In this document: in pieces, positions 17,504-26,984 of the stretch
Numbering within the stretch: the stretch's first letter is position 1
Layout of the letters: the number at the start of each line of letters is the position of its first letter
From: an uncultured Lachnospiraceae bacterium
Lineage (GTDB): Bacteria > Bacillota > Clostridia > Lachnospirales > Lachnospiraceae
Assembly (NCBI GenBank): GCA_947385425.1
Contig: CANDKY010000003.1
Location: 30,467-94,466, forward strand
Length of the DNA stretch: 64,000 nucleotides
Direction of reading: 5' to 3'
The notes under the pieces: model-generated
Database searches by the model: none
What the model was told of the DNA's origin: nothing
The model's input: the letters and a program-made list of their open reading frames with translations, nothing else
Translations under genes and position numbers: made by a program

Positions 17504-17932
17504 ATGAAGCGATGCCCGATATGCGGAGCAGAAAGTGAAGTGGATGAAAGGTGTCCGTATTGTAATATACAAATGGTAGGAACCGGTATAAAACCGATAG
17601 AAAAAATAAGTACCATGCCTCAGGATGGCCTGGAAAATAATGGCGCTGAATTTGTGCAGCATAGAAAAGGGGAAACGGAAGTTCAGGAAAGTAAGATATC
17701 AAAGTTGCTGCAACTGCTAGGAAAGGATGACAGTGCAATTAATAATATGTTGAAAAGTGCAGTGAACATTGTTATTGTAGTTGCCCTTTTAATCGGAGTG
17801 GTTGGAAACAGCGAAGCAGCAAATCTGATGGGACTTGCCGGAATTGCGGGGTTTATATTGCAAAGTAAAAATAAGATTGATTTCAAGTCGGTTTTGAGTT
17901 CTTTATTGCCCACAAAAGACGGAAGGCCATAA
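17504..17932 (+). CDS. Zinc-ribbon membrane protein
   Basis: A 142-residue protein starting with a zinc ribbon (KRCPICGAESEVDERCPYCN). A polar linker and one or two hydrophobic segments follow (VNIVIVVALLIGVVGNSEAA and LMGLAGIAGFIL). The ribbon is almost the same as in the next gene (MKRCPVCGAESESGEYCPMC), so the two are related at the N-terminus. AGGAGAAGGAG precedes ATG 17504. It is probably a membrane-anchored cytoplasmic zinc knuckle; the function is unknown. Confidence 0.7.
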   Translation: MKRCPICGAESEVDERCPYCNIQMVGTGIKPIEKISTMPQDGLENNGAEFVQHRKGETEVQESKISKLLQLLGKDDSAINNMLKSAVNIVIVVALLIGVVGNSEAANLMGLAGIAGFILQSKNKIDFKSVLSSLLPTKDGRP

Positions 17933-17976
17933 TATTATGTCATTGATGTCAGAACAGGATAGGGAGGATGCACAGG

Positions 17977-18702
17977 ATGAAACGGTGCCCGGTATGCGGA
18001 GCGGAGAGTGAATCAGGAGAATACTGTCCCATGTGCGGAGTTCTTTTGGTCAATTCCGAAACGAAGAAGGTAGACGGAAGGCAACTTCACAGCAGCCATA
18101 GGATAGTTTGGGATAATAAGGTTTTTTTGGCTGGAGGCGGGATTGCGGTTGCTGTGTTTTTAGCGGTAGTCGGGATATTGGTTATCCATAACCGTCCGAA
18201 AAAACAGCCGGATAACATAGCGGTTACAGACTCTGATGGGACAGTGGAACCGGATAGGGATGAGGTTGGCGGATTTGAGGGGATTGGGGAGGTTAGCCTT
18301 AATGGAGAAGAACGCCTTGTGGAGGATGAGGCTGAATTGCCTTCCGATGATACGGCAATAGAGGCTGATACGGAGGATATAGTAACCGTGCAGGAGGATT
18401 CAGAAGATACAGAGGATGCTCTTGACGAATATATTATTGAGAAAAGCGACCGGGAGTATATTTCGGATGATGATTTGGCCGATATGAGCCCGCAGCAGTT
18501 AACCTATGCGAGAAATGAGATATATGCAAGGCATGGGTATATTTTTCAGTCTCAGGAGCTGACGGAGTTTTTTTCACAAAAAAGCTGGTATCATCCAGTA
18601 TCCGGATTTGAAGAGGGCTTCTTTAATGAGTATGAAAAGTATAATGCGGTATATATTTTAGAGTATCAAAAGGAAAATGGAAAAGAGTATAAGCCTGAAT
18701 GA
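17977..18702 (+). CDS. Zinc-ribbon, single-pass membrane protein with YARHG domain
   Basis: A 241-residue protein. An N-terminal zinc ribbon (MKRCPVCGAESESGEYCPMC) is followed by one transmembrane helix (about 47-68, FLAGGGIAVAVFLAVVGILV) and an acidic linker (about 75-155). The C-terminal YARHG domain (TYARNEIYARHGYIFQSQEL, then KSWYHPV) is usually extracytoplasmic in Firmicutes, so the likely topology is ribbon inside and YARHG outside. Start: ATG 17977 has AGGGAGG with 9-base spacing; ATG 17968 abuts that site. It lies 32 bases before essC and may link cytoplasmic and external parts of the secretion machine. Confidence 0.82.
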   Translation: MKRCPVCGAESESGEYCPMCGVLLVNSETKKVDGRQLHSSHRIVWDNKVFLAGGGIAVAVFLAVVGILVIHNRPKKQPDNIAVTDSDGTVEPDRDEVGGFEGIGEVSLNGEERLVEDEAELPSDDTAIEADTEDIVTVQEDSEDTEDALDEYIIEKSDREYISDDDLADMSPQQLTYARNEIYARHGYIFQSQELTEFFSQKSWYHPVSGFEEGFFNEYEKYNAVYILEYQKENGKEYKPE

Positions 18703-18734
18703 GAAAGGTACCGTTTTGCAGAGGTGGTGAGAAG

Positions 18735-21700
18735 ATGGAAGAATTCAGAAAATATCAGATACCGGATTTTCTTGTAACGTTCTTTGTCGGAGAACGGAAA
18801 GTTTCACGGATGTTGAGTGAAGTATTGAAAAACAGAGATAATTCTTCGTTTCTGAGATTATTAAGGCTGCCTGATGACTTTTCCTTTCCTTTTTTCCAGG
18901 AGGAAATGGAGGAAGCCGTCATATATACTTTGAAACAAGGTTCCGATAACGAATATGAAGTGACGCTGAATGGTCATTCCTGTAATGAACGCAGCGTACA
19001 AAGCGGCGATTATTATATTTTTAAGAACAGGGACGGCAGCAGGGTAGTGAAAATCCTGTTTATTGCCGCGAAAGACTTACAGGTTGGCTACCGGAAATAT
19101 AAGGTATCGAAGGATACGAATATTTTCATAGGACGCACGGAACTTAACGATATTTCTTTCAATTTCAGCGACTTTGTTTCACGGGAAAGGCATGCCGCAA
19201 TCAGGATTGACGGGAACGGAAATGCGTTTCTTGAAGATTTAAAACGCAGTGTCGGTATTTATGTAAACGGCTGTCTTGTTCATTCGCAGCAGCTTCGGAT
19301 TTATGATGAAATTTTTATGATGGGCCTTTCTGTTATTTATATGGGTGATTTTATTGCAGTGTGTAATCTGGAAACGGAAAGCAGACTGCCGGTAATGGAT
19401 TCTTTTTCCGTGAAAACCCTTGTGGATGGGACGGCGGAAAAAGAATACTTTGTCAGTACTCCCCGTATTTTAAAGTCATTGGATAATGACGAAATAGAGG
19501 TTGACGGGCCGCCAAGTCCGTTTATTGCAGATAAAACACCGGCGGTTTTAGTTATTGGCCCCAGCCTTACGATGTCTTTGGTGATGCTGGCAAGTCTTGG
19601 GATGTCCATATCAAATGCCTTAAGCGGCGGACAGTTGTCTACTGTTATCACCAGCGGTACAATGGCAGCCGGTATGCTGCTCGGTTCATTGATGTGGCCC
19701 ATGCTGCTTAGAAGTTATCAAAAGAGGCGCACCGTGGCGGATGAAAAATATCGGAAGAACAGATACTCTTCTTATATTGCGGATATTGAGAAAAAGCTGA
19801 TAGCAAAAAGGGAAAGGGCAATCCGGCTTTTGAATGATTCCCTTTGTCCATCACCCGATATGTTATGTTCTTTGCTTGACAGCGAAGAGAGAAGGCTTCA
19901 CTTATGGGAACGTTCGTATGAAGATTCAGACTTTCTCGATGTACGTTTAGGACTGGGGAGCAGGCCTTTTGGAGTACGTCTGAAAATCCCCAGGCAGGGG
20001 TTTCAGTTATATGAAGATGAGCTGCGGGATCTTCCGGATAAACTGAGTGAAAAGTACGGAGTTTTATCCAAAGTTCCCTTGACGCTTGATCTAAATAGCA
20101 ATCATACCATTGGCATTATCGGCAGTACTTCCAATATGCAGGCTGTCTTGAATGGGATTATCCTGAATATTATTTCACTGCATTCCTATGATGAAGTGAA
20201 ACTCGTGCTGGCCGCATCGCCCCAATATGCGGATGCGTTCGATGATTTTAAAAATGTACCGCATATCTGGAGTAATGATAAGAAAGTACGTTTTTTTGCT
20301 ACCAATACGGAGGAGGTTCATTTTGTTTTTAATGTGATAGATGAAGTGATAAAGAAAAGGGAAGAAAACGGGGAGAAGGGGGTTTTGCCTGTCCCCCATT
20401 ATGTTTTGATTGTTTCGGAGCCTTATCTGATTGAAAAAGAGGCTTTGCTCAGATACATGTATGATTCTGAAAACAAAGTCGGTGTTACGGCAATATTTGC
20501 TTACGGGGACATTACAAAACTTCCGAAATCCTGCAAAACCATTATCCAGAGTGATGATATACGTACCGGATATTACATAAAAAACAAAAATGCAAATAAA
20601 TTCATTCCTTTCGAGCCTGATTTGGCAGATGTGGGGAGGATACATACTTTTGCGAGGAAATTGTCCCGGCTGCCTGTCAAACGCGATTTGCGTACATTGG
20701 GTATTGCGGACAGAATTTCCTTTCTGCAGATGTACAGGGCGGGAAACGTTGCGGAACTTGATATAGAACGTCATTGGGAAAGTAATAATTCCGCGAAATC
20801 GCTGGCGGTTCCAATCGGTGTCATGGCAGGCGGTGAGGTATTCCGCCTGGATATCCATGAAGCATATCATGGCTGTCATGGGCTTGTGGCAGGGACTACC
20901 GGTTCCGGAAAAAGTGAATTTTTACAGGCATTTATTCTTTCGCTTGCAGTGAATTACAGCCCAAGGGAGATTGCGTTTGTATTAGTGGATTTCAAAGGCG
21001 GCGATATGGCAAGGCCTTTCATGGCCAAACCGTTTTCACCGGCGCTGCCGCATCTGGCAGCTACAATTTCCAACCTGTCAGGAAATATACTGTACCGTGC
21101 GCTGGTTTCGCTGGAAGCGGAAATCAAATCACGTCAGCGTATTTTCAATGAAGCGGCGGCAGCGCTAGGTGTAGACAAGCTGGATATCAATTCGTATCAC
21201 AAATATTATAAAGGGGGACGGCTTATGACGCCGTTGCCCCATCTGGTAATTATTATTGACGAATTTGCACAGTTGAAGACACAGCAGCCGGACTTCCTTG
21301 CGCAACTTATTAATGTGGCGCAGGTCGGACGAAGCCTTGGTATCCATCTTATCCTCGCTACGCAAAAACCGAGCGGTATTGTGGATCCGCAAATTATGAG
21401 CAATTCACGTTTTAAGGTATGTTTAAAGGTTGCGGACAAACAGGACAGTATTGATATGATAAATAAGCCGGATTCTGCGCTGATTAAGAATCCCGGTCGT
21501 TTATATTTGCAGGTGGGTTATGATGAAATTTATGAGTGTGTCCAGTCCGGATATAGCGGCGCGGATTACATTCCCACAAGGGTATTTATGCCCGATGAAG
21601 AAATTACGGTGCAGATGACAGACCATACTGCGAATCCGGTCCATAGTGCAAAGCTTGATTTGTCCGGCGATAAGTCGGATAAAACACAGCTCGAAGCTGT

Positions 21701-23369
21701 TGTGGCGGAAATAGTCGCCCTTGGACGGAAGAAAGATATCGCAGCCAACCCCTTGTGGCTGGATATGCTTCCGGAAAAAATTGTTTTTGATGCGCTCTCA
21801 AAGGGAGAGAAGGGGTTGTGCACTGCGACGGTTGGGTTGGTTGATTATGTCCGCACGCAGGAACAGAAACCGCTCACCTTTGATTTTTCCCAGGTCGGCC
21901 ATATTGGCCTGTATGGTGCAAGCGGTACGGGTAAGACAACCTTCCTGCAGACATTGGTTTACTCCATGGTTTGTGGATATGGATACTCACCGGAGGAGTT
22001 AAATATTTATGCAATGGATTTTGGAGGCCGTAATCTGGGTTATTTGGAAGGGCTTCCCCATACGGGTGGCGTGGTATTTGCCGATGAGGAAAGCAAAGTA
22101 TCTGAACTGCTCTCTGTCCTGCATGATCTGATGGATGAGCGTAAGCGTATGTTTGCGGATAATAACTGCGGAACATTTGCTGACTTCCGTGCCGTCAGCA
22201 GGACAATATTACCTGCGGTTCTTGTTTTGGTGGATAATTTTGCATCTTTTCATGATAAGTATATGGATATGTCTGACCGTTTTATAGAAGTGATCCGTGC
22301 GGCAAGGACGTTTGGCGTTTATTTCGTCATTACCGGGAGTACAAGAAATTCCATCTATTATAAGGTAACGGAACACATTGCGACATACTTTACACTTAAA
22401 ATGAATGATCCGGGCAATTATTTGGACATTCATAATATACGTCCCCCTGTAGTTCCCGAAGATATCAGCGGGCGCGGAATTACGGTGGCTGACAGGGAAA
22501 TTGTTGAGTTTCAGACGGCGTATGCTGTAGATGGGGAGACGGAGGCAGACAGGATTTCATTTATTAATCAAAAGTATGGTGAACTGGCAGCAGCCTGGAG
22601 CGGATATTGCCCGGTTAAGCTGACTGGATATACCGATGAAACGGGGAGCAGTTCTGGTACTTCATTGGCAGACAGATATCCGTTGTCTATTAAAAGCAAT
22701 CCCCCGGAGTCTGTTTGTGAAGAAAAAGGGAATCTTGTTTTGGGATCTTCCAAATCGGGGGCGTTGCTTTACGGACTGACCTTATCCGAGGATTACAAAA
22801 TATGTATATGTGCCAACGGGCAGGAAAGCATGGAGGAATGTTACCGGAATGTGTTGGGAAATATCGTCCGATATAGCGACAGAAAACTGGTATTTATGGA
22901 TGATGATAACGATACCTTCAGAAATGTGGCGGAAGAATATCCATTATGCAGGTATGTAAGCGGGACGGCAGCCTTGGATTCTTTTATAGAGGAATGGAAA
23001 CCGGAATTGAATTCCAGGCTGGAAACGGCAGGGGAAGGCCATGTGCAGCTTTTTATTGTTATTGCGGAGTTTAATAAATTTTTCCGTATGATTTCCGATG
23101 AACAGGCAGCTTTTATGAGAAAAGTTTTCCGCTATATAAATGCGCCGGAATATGGCATATGTTTTATCTGCGGTTTTGACGTGAACGGAAATAAAAATAA
23201 TGATTATCTATTTCTGTCCCTTGTGGTTAATGCAGAGAATTATTTGTTCTGTCCCGGCTGCTATGAAAAGGCTTCTGAAAGGATAGAGTCGTTGCCGTCT
23301 GTGCAGAATATGAAACCCCGCAGCAGTTATATTTGCCTGAAAGAGAAAAGTATAGAGATAAGGTGGTGA
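18735..23369 (+). CDS. essC: Type VII secretion FtsK/SpoIIIE-type ATPase EssC
   Basis: A 1544-residue T7SS motor ATPase. The N-terminal 240 residues include a forkhead-associated domain (NIFIGRTELNDISF near 130, VSRERH near 152), which in this family binds partner proteins, in some cases by phosphothreonine. Two transmembrane segments lie at about 269-322. ATPase domain 1 has GTTGSGKS (Lys 726) and HLVIIIDEFAQL; domain 2 has GASGTGKT (Lys 1067) and VLVLVDNF; the third is degenerate (GSSKSGA near 1337-1343). This order matches EssC/YukB of Bacillota. Start: ATG 18735 follows GAGGTGGTGAG; an upstream in-frame ATG at 18699 overlaps the previous gene. The stop is followed after 5 bases by the YukD gene. 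Confidence 0.95.
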   Translation: MEEFRKYQIPDFLVTFFVGERKVSRMLSEVLKNRDNSSFLRLLRLPDDFSFPFFQEEMEEAVIYTLKQGSDNEYEVTLNGHSCNERSVQSGDYYIFKNRDGSRVVKILFIAAKDLQVGYRKYKVSKDTNIFIGRTELNDISFNFSDFVSRERHAAIRIDGNGNAFLEDLKRSVGIYVNGCLVHSQQLRIYDEIFMMGLSVIYMGDFIAVCNLETESRLPVMDSFSVKTLVDGTAEKEYFVSTPRILKSLDNDEIEVDGPPSPFIADKTPAVLVIGPSLTMSLVMLASLGMSISNALSGGQLSTVITSGTMAAGMLLGSLMWPMLLRSYQKRRTVADEKYRKNRYSSYIADIEKKLIAKRERAIRLLNDSLCPSPDMLCSLLDSEERRLHLWERSYEDSDFLDVRLGLGSRPFGVRLKIPRQGFQLYEDELRDLPDKLSEKYGVLSKVPLTLDLNSNHTIGIIGSTSNMQAVLNGIILNIISLHSYDEVKLVLAASPQYADAFDDFKNVPHIWSNDKKVRFFATNTEEVHFVFNVIDEVIKKREENGEKGVLPVPHYVLIVSEPYLIEKEALLRYMYDSENKVGVTAIFAYGDITKLPKSCKTIIQSDDIRTGYYIKNKNANKFIPFEPDLADVGRIHTFARKLSRLPVKRDLRTLGIADRISFLQMYRAGNVAELDIERHWESNNSAKSLAVPIGVMAGGEVFRLDIHEAYHGCHGLVAGTTGSGKSEFLQAFILSLAVNYSPREIAFVLVDFKGGDMARPFMAKPFSPALPHLAATISNLSGNILYRALVSLEAEIKSRQRIFNEAAAALGVDKLDINSYHKYYKGGRLMTPLPHLVIIIDEFAQLKTQQPDFLAQLINVAQVGRSLGIHLILATQKPSGIVDPQIMSNSRFKVCLKVADKQDSIDMINKPDSALIKNPGRLYLQVGYDEIYECVQSGYSGADYIPTRVFMPDEEITVQMTDHTANPVHSAKLDLSGDKSDKTQLEAVVAEIVALGRKKDIAANPLWLDMLPEKIVFDALSKGEKGLCTATVGLVDYVRTQEQKPLTFDFSQVGHIGLYGASGTGKTTFLQTLVYSMVCGYGYSPEELNIYAMDFGGRNLGYLEGLPHTGGVVFADEESKVSELLSVLHDLMDERKRMFADNNCGTFADFRAVSRTILPAVLVLVDNFASFHDKYMDMSDRFIEVIRAARTFGVYFVITGSTRNSIYYKVTEHIATYFTLKMNDPGNYLDIHNIRPPVVPEDISGRGITVADREIVEFQTAYAVDGETEADRISFINQKYGELAAAWSGYCPVKLTGYTDETGSSSGTSLADRYPLSIKSNPPESVCEEKGNLVLGSSKSGALLYGLTLSEDYKICICANGQESMEECYRNVLGNIVRYSDRKLVFMDDDNDTFRNVAEEYPLCRYVSGTAALDSFIEEWKPELNSRLETAGEGHVQLFIVIAEFNKFFRMISDEQAAFMRKVFRYINAPEYGICFICGFDVNGNKNNDYLFLSLVVNAENYLFCPGCYEKASERIESLPSVQNMKPRSSYICLKEKSIEIRW

Positions 23370-23374
23370 AATTC

Positions 23375-23623
23375 ATGGATAAAATTTCTGTTACGGTAAA
23401 GATACCTGCCCTGGATGGTACATATGATTTTATAGTCCCGGACAATATGTCCGTACAGGATGTACAGAGGCTGATGATAAGGATATTGAGTGCCGAGTAT
23501 GGAATTTCGGATAAAAGGAAGGATGCTATACTGTTCGATATGGAAAACTGCACTGTGCTGCGCCCGGAATGCAGCTTTGCCCAGCTTGGCATTTTGGATG
23601 GAGCCAGGCTTCTTATGATATAG
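23375..23623 (+). CDS. YukD/EsaB ubiquitin-like T7SS protein
   Basis: An 82-residue protein matching the YukD/EsaB family by size, beta-grasp pattern (VTVKIPALDGTYDFIVPDN, then LGILDGARLLMI) and position next to essC. EsaB is a small cytoplasmic T7SS component needed for full secretion in the systems where it was studied. Start: ATG 23375, with AAGGTGGTG overlapping the essC stop as ribosome site, implying coupled translation. The in-frame upstream extension to 23333 lies inside essC and is rejected. Confidence 0.88.
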   Translation: MDKISVTVKIPALDGTYDFIVPDNMSVQDVQRLMIRILSAEYGISDKRKDAILFDMENCTVLRPECSFAQLGILDGARLLMI

Positions 23624-23644
23624 CAGGGGAAAGGGGAGGATAGG

Positions 23645-23947
23645 ATGCGGTACAGGATTAATTATACAAAGGTCATTTCACAGGCAGATTCCATATCGGA
23701 TGACGCAGCCCGGCTTTCCGATCAGGTAAAACAGTTGGAACTGATGGAGCAGGATTGCCGGGCCGTATGGAAGGGCCAGGCGGCAGATGCTTTTATTGCA
23801 AAACTGAGCATGCTGCGCAGTGAGATAAACAGGACAAGATCTCAGATGTCCGATTTGGCATCGACGATTAAATACTGTGCGGACAGAATTCAGCGTGAAG
23901 ATAATGCAGCCAGAGAACGTGCTGCCATGTTGAAATCAAGGCATTAG
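23645..23947 (+). CDS. WXG100-family protein with canonical WxG
   Basis: A 100-residue helical-hairpin protein with the central turn VWKGQAADAF, a true WxG motif. Both flanking helices are amphipathic (YTKVISQADSISDDAARLSD; MLRSEINRTRSQMSDLASTI). Such proteins are secreted by T7SS as dimers or act as targeting partners for larger effectors. GGGGAGGATAGG precedes ATG 23645. It is the first of three consecutive genes for such proteins and the only one keeping the tryptophan. Confidence 0.9.
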   Translation: MRYRINYTKVISQADSISDDAARLSDQVKQLELMEQDCRAVWKGQAADAFIAKLSMLRSEINRTRSQMSDLASTIKYCADRIQREDNAARERAAMLKSRH

Positions 23948-23990
23948 TATTTATTCATAAATAATATGGAATGGAAAGGAGAGGATGATT

Positions 23991-24302
23991 ATGGCATCTA
24001 CAGTTTTTGACGTAACCCCGGAAGAATTGGAGGCTTCTGCAGGCAGAATTGAGAGTAAGGCCGGTGAATTCACTAAGGCATACACCAGTATTTACACGGC
24101 GGTGACTGATCTTCGCACGAGTTATAAAGGGGAGGCAAGCGACACATTCAATCAGAGGATTGAGGGATATAAAAATGATTTCTCTGCGGCAGAAAAAGCA
24201 CTGCAGAATTATGTTAAGTTTCTTCGTGAGTATGCTGCAAAGATGAAGAATACGGAAAATGACAATAAGAGTATGGCAAATGGCCTCAGTACAGGCAAAT
24301 AA
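23991..24302 (+). CDS. WXG100-like protein with YxG turn
   Basis: A 103-residue helical-hairpin protein with turn SYKGEASDTF (Tyr in place of Trp). The N-terminal helix VTPEELEASAGRIESKAGEF follows the usual WXG100 pattern. A C-terminal tail (NDNKSMANGLSTGK) follows the second helix. Start: ATG 23991 is 7 bases after AAAGGAGAGG; the ATG at 23985 is too close. It probably forms a heterodimer or parallel secreted dimer with one of its neighbours. Confidence 0.87.
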   Translation: MASTVFDVTPEELEASAGRIESKAGEFTKAYTSIYTAVTDLRTSYKGEASDTFNQRIEGYKNDFSAAEKALQNYVKFLREYAAKMKNTENDNKSMANGLSTGK

Positions 24303-24333
24303 TTCAGACGATACTTTTGAAGGGAGATTTATT

Positions 24334-24639
24334 ATGGCTAATGTAGTAGTAGATTCCGCTGTTATGCGTGACAAGGCAAAGACTATTGAGAATGCGTCTG
24401 TGACTATTCAGTCACTTTATGCAGAAATGCTTCAGGAGGTCACGGCTACTGTGAATAAAATGAAGGGTACAGCCGTTGAAACCGCGAAAAAGCAGTTTGC
24501 AGGCATGCAGGGTGTTTTTGATACGTTTGTTAATGATATGAAAGCATATAGTTCGTTCCTTAACCAGGCGGCTGATAATTACGAGGCTGCCCAACAGGAG
24601 GGTACCCAGAAAGCGGAGGAACAGGGAAAAATTTTTTAA
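24334..24639 (+). CDS. WXG100-like protein with MxG turn
   Basis: A 101-residue helical protein. At the turn it has KMKGTAVETAKKQF, so only the Gly of WxG remains. Helix 1 is VVVDSAVMRDKAKTIENASV and helix 2 covers FDTFVNDMKAYSSFLNQAAD. Size and position after two clear WXG100 proteins support family membership. GAAGGGAG precedes ATG 24334. The missing aromatic residue suggests a chaperone-like or structural role rather than a canonical substrate; this is inference. Confidence 0.8.
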   Translation: MANVVVDSAVMRDKAKTIENASVTIQSLYAEMLQEVTATVNKMKGTAVETAKKQFAGMQGVFDTFVNDMKAYSSFLNQAADNYEAAQQEGTQKAEEQGKIF

Positions 24640-24724
24640 GTATCCGGACGGGTATTTTATAACCGGCTGAGGGCGGCGGGATATGCTTTTTTCCGGCTGC
24701 CCACAAGGGAGGAGGTGATGGTGG

Positions 24725-25876
24725 ATGCCACGGATTTATGTTGAGTTTGCCGGATTAAAGCAGATCGGCAGTAACTGTAAAACAGTTTCGTCTAAAGTAG
24801 GCTCAATCCGGTCTGATTTCCAGCGCACGGTTCGGCAGCTTGACTGGGATATAAAATTTGAGGCTGATATAAACAGGACTGCCGACAGGATAGCGGGGAA
24901 GCTTGAGCAATACGCACAGGCTTTGGAAAGCTATCAGAGATTTGTCGATGATGCTTATAACGGGTATGTAAAACTGGATGAATATAAGGAAGTATTTGAA
25001 TCGGATTTGATTAGTGCAAATGATAAAGTCTTTACGGTAAAGCCGGAAGGGCGGTTTCAAACATTTAGCAATGAGTTTAGTGAAAAATATGGCTGGGAGG
25101 AAGCCTTATCCGGTTCCAATTATATAAGTTCTATTTTAAATTTGGCCAGAGATATTAAAAACGGAAAAAGCTGGAAGGATTTTTTAAAGGCAGGAATGGA
25201 TGTCTATCGTTTTTTAACGGGAGCGGCAAAGACTTTAAACAATTACATGAAAATTGGCAATGCAGTGGGAATGAAAACGGCTATGGCATGGTGGGCGAAG
25301 ATGATTACCGGTTTAAAACCGTTAGGGCGGGCTTCGGAGGCCCAAAATCCTGTTACCCGTTTTTTTAAAAACCTGACAAACAAAACATCCCCATTCCATG
25401 CTCAGTTTAAAAACATAATTGATAATTTTAAAGGGGCAAACGGTGCAGGGAAGGCTGTGGCTGCATGGGGAGCGGTCATAGCTACCGGCGTATTGAATTA
25501 TTTTAGCAACAAAGAGGAGCAGGCCAACTCAAACGGCTCCATGTCAAACGGGAGGATGATTGCCGAGACAATAACAGAAACAGGAATAGATATTGCCCTG
25601 ACTTACGGAGCTGGCATAGTAGCAGGTGCTGCTGTTACAACTGTAGCAGGTACAGTTGCCGCCCCGGGTATCCTGATAGTAGCAGCAAGCGGCGCTGTTG
25701 TGGCTGCCTTTCATGCAGGGGTCAAAGCTTTGACCGGGAAGACGACAACAGAATGGCTTTCGGATACTATCCTTGATACGGGAGAAGCGTTTTGCAGTGC
25801 GGTCGGCAATGTTGCGAAAAATGTTTCGGAGTCAGTAGGGCGTTGGTTCGAAAAATTATCGTATGCATATACATAA
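24725..25876 (+). CDS. LXG-like T7SS effector candidate with glycine-rich hydrophobic region
   Basis: A 383-residue protein. Residues about 1-110 form a long helical bundle like the targeting domains of LXG/WXG effectors (RQLDWDIKFEADINRTADRI, GKLEQYAQALESYQRF). The middle part is soluble. Residues about 280-345 are a Gly/Ala-rich hydrophobic stretch (LTYGAGIVAGAAVTTVAG, then GILIVAASGAVVAAFHAGVK), the kind seen in membrane-acting effectors. No signal peptide is present, as expected for T7SS. AGGAGGTGATGG precedes ATG 24725. It follows three small WXG-like genes and precedes a DUF4176 gene, a typical effector-module order. Toxicity is inferred from architecture. Confidence 0.75.
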   Translation: MPRIYVEFAGLKQIGSNCKTVSSKVGSIRSDFQRTVRQLDWDIKFEADINRTADRIAGKLEQYAQALESYQRFVDDAYNGYVKLDEYKEVFESDLISANDKVFTVKPEGRFQTFSNEFSEKYGWEEALSGSNYISSILNLARDIKNGKSWKDFLKAGMDVYRFLTGAAKTLNNYMKIGNAVGMKTAMAWWAKMITGLKPLGRASEAQNPVTRFFKNLTNKTSPFHAQFKNIIDNFKGANGAGKAVAAWGAVIATGVLNYFSNKEEQANSNGSMSNGRMIAETITETGIDIALTYGAGIVAGAAVTTVAGTVAAPGILIVAASGAVVAAFHAGVKALTGKTTTEWLSDTILDTGEAFCSAVGNVAKNVSESVGRWFEKLSYAYT

Positions 25877-25887
25877 GGGAGGGTTTG

Positions 25888-26166
25888 ATGGATATGGAAA
25901 TCAGAGATTTGCTGCCGATTGGTTCCATTGTACTTTTGAAAAATGGGGAAAAACGGTTGATGGTTAACGGGATTATGCAGAGTGAAGCGGATGGAAACGG
26001 ACAGGAGTATGATTACCTGGGGGTGCTTTATCCGGAGGGACATATCGGCGATCAATTTCAGTATTTATTTAACCATGAAGATGTAAGCGAAATCATTTTC
26101 AGAGGTTTTGAAGATGAGGAACGGAATGAGTTTATGGAAAAACTTGCCGCGCTTTATGAAAAGTAA
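25888..26166 (+). CDS. DUF4176-family T7SS-associated protein
   Basis: A 92-residue protein matching DUF4176: LLPIGSIVLLKNGEKRLMVN at the start, YDYLGVLYPEGHIGD in the middle and FEDEERNEF near the end. The family recurs in T7SS effector loci; its biochemical role is not established and it may act as an adaptor or immunity-type protein. AAGGGAGGG lies 5 bases before ATG 25888; a second ATG at 25894 is possible. The last 11 bases overlap the phosphatase gene, indicating coupled translation. Confidence 0.8.
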   Translation: MDMEIRDLLPIGSIVLLKNGEKRLMVNGIMQSEADGNGQEYDYLGVLYPEGHIGDQFQYLFNHEDVSEIIFRGFEDEERNEFMEKLAALYEK

Positions 26167-26980
26167 AAATACGGCGGCAGTTTGTTTTACGCATATTGGA
26201 AAGCGTTTGAATCATGAAGATAATTTTCTTTTTTATGGCAGGTATCTGACCTGTGATATGCAGAGAAAGATGCCGGACTGTTGCTGTGTCCATATAACTG
26301 AGGATATGAAATCCGAATACGGGGTGCATCTTTTTGCAGTCAGTGATGGTATGGGAGGACATAATGCCGGAGAAATGGCGAGCCGGATATGTGTAGAGAG
26401 ACTTGCTGAGGAGGAAAAAAAGATACAGGGCTGTTCTTCGGTCAGAGAAGTGATGCTCCGGCTGCAATCGGAAATTGCGGAAATTAATACGGCTGTTTGT
26501 GAAATGGGGCGCAGGGACAGGAAATTAAAAGGTATGGGGGCGACCCTTGTGGTATTTGCCGTCTGTGGCAGGAAATATGGAGTTTTGAATATCGGCGACA
26601 GCCGTGCCTATGCTTATATCGGCAATACACTGACACAGATTACAAAAGATAATACGGAAGGTCAGCGTATGCTTGATTTGGGCCTTTTGACAAGAAAAGA
26701 ACTGGATGCATTTCCTGCTAAAAAGAATCTGAGCCGTTATATTGGATATGACCGGAATGGTTTTGTATTGGAAGCGGATGAGTATTATCCCGCTTTGGGA
26801 AAAGGAACCTTACTTTTGTGCAGTGACGGCATTTCTGATTTTCTTTCGGAGGATAGGATTTCTGCAATATTGGGAGCAGAAGATAGGCTGGAGGATGCGG
26901 CAGGGCGGTTGATGGAAGAAGCTGTTTCAACCTATAATGCGGATAATGCAACTGTTATACTCATACCTTTGGGGAGGTGA
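26156..26980 (+). CDS. PP2C-family serine/threonine phosphatase
   Basis: A 274-residue metal-dependent phosphatase. Motifs in order: GKRLNHEDN, FAVSDGMGGHNAGEMAS, GMGATLVVF, NIGDSRAYAY, TQITKDNT and LLCSDGISDFL. These hold the metal-binding Asp residues of PP2C enzymes. No membrane segment is present. It should remove phosphates placed by the kinase encoded 4 bases downstream. Start: ATG 26156 overlaps the preceding stop and probably depends on coupling, as no strong ribosome site is visible. A more upstream in-frame start (26108 or 26123) would add residues unrelated to PP2C. Confidence 0.92.
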   Translation: MKSKNTAAVCFTHIGKRLNHEDNFLFYGRYLTCDMQRKMPDCCCVHITEDMKSEYGVHLFAVSDGMGGHNAGEMASRICVERLAEEEKKIQGCSSVREVMLRLQSEIAEINTAVCEMGRRDRKLKGMGATLVVFAVCGRKYGVLNIGDSRAYAYIGNTLTQITKDNTEGQRMLDLGLLTRKELDAFPAKKNLSRYIGYDRNGFVLEADEYYPALGKGTLLLCSDGISDFLSEDRISAILGAEDRLEDAAGRLMEEAVSTYNADNATVILIPLGR

Positions 26981-26984
26981 TATT

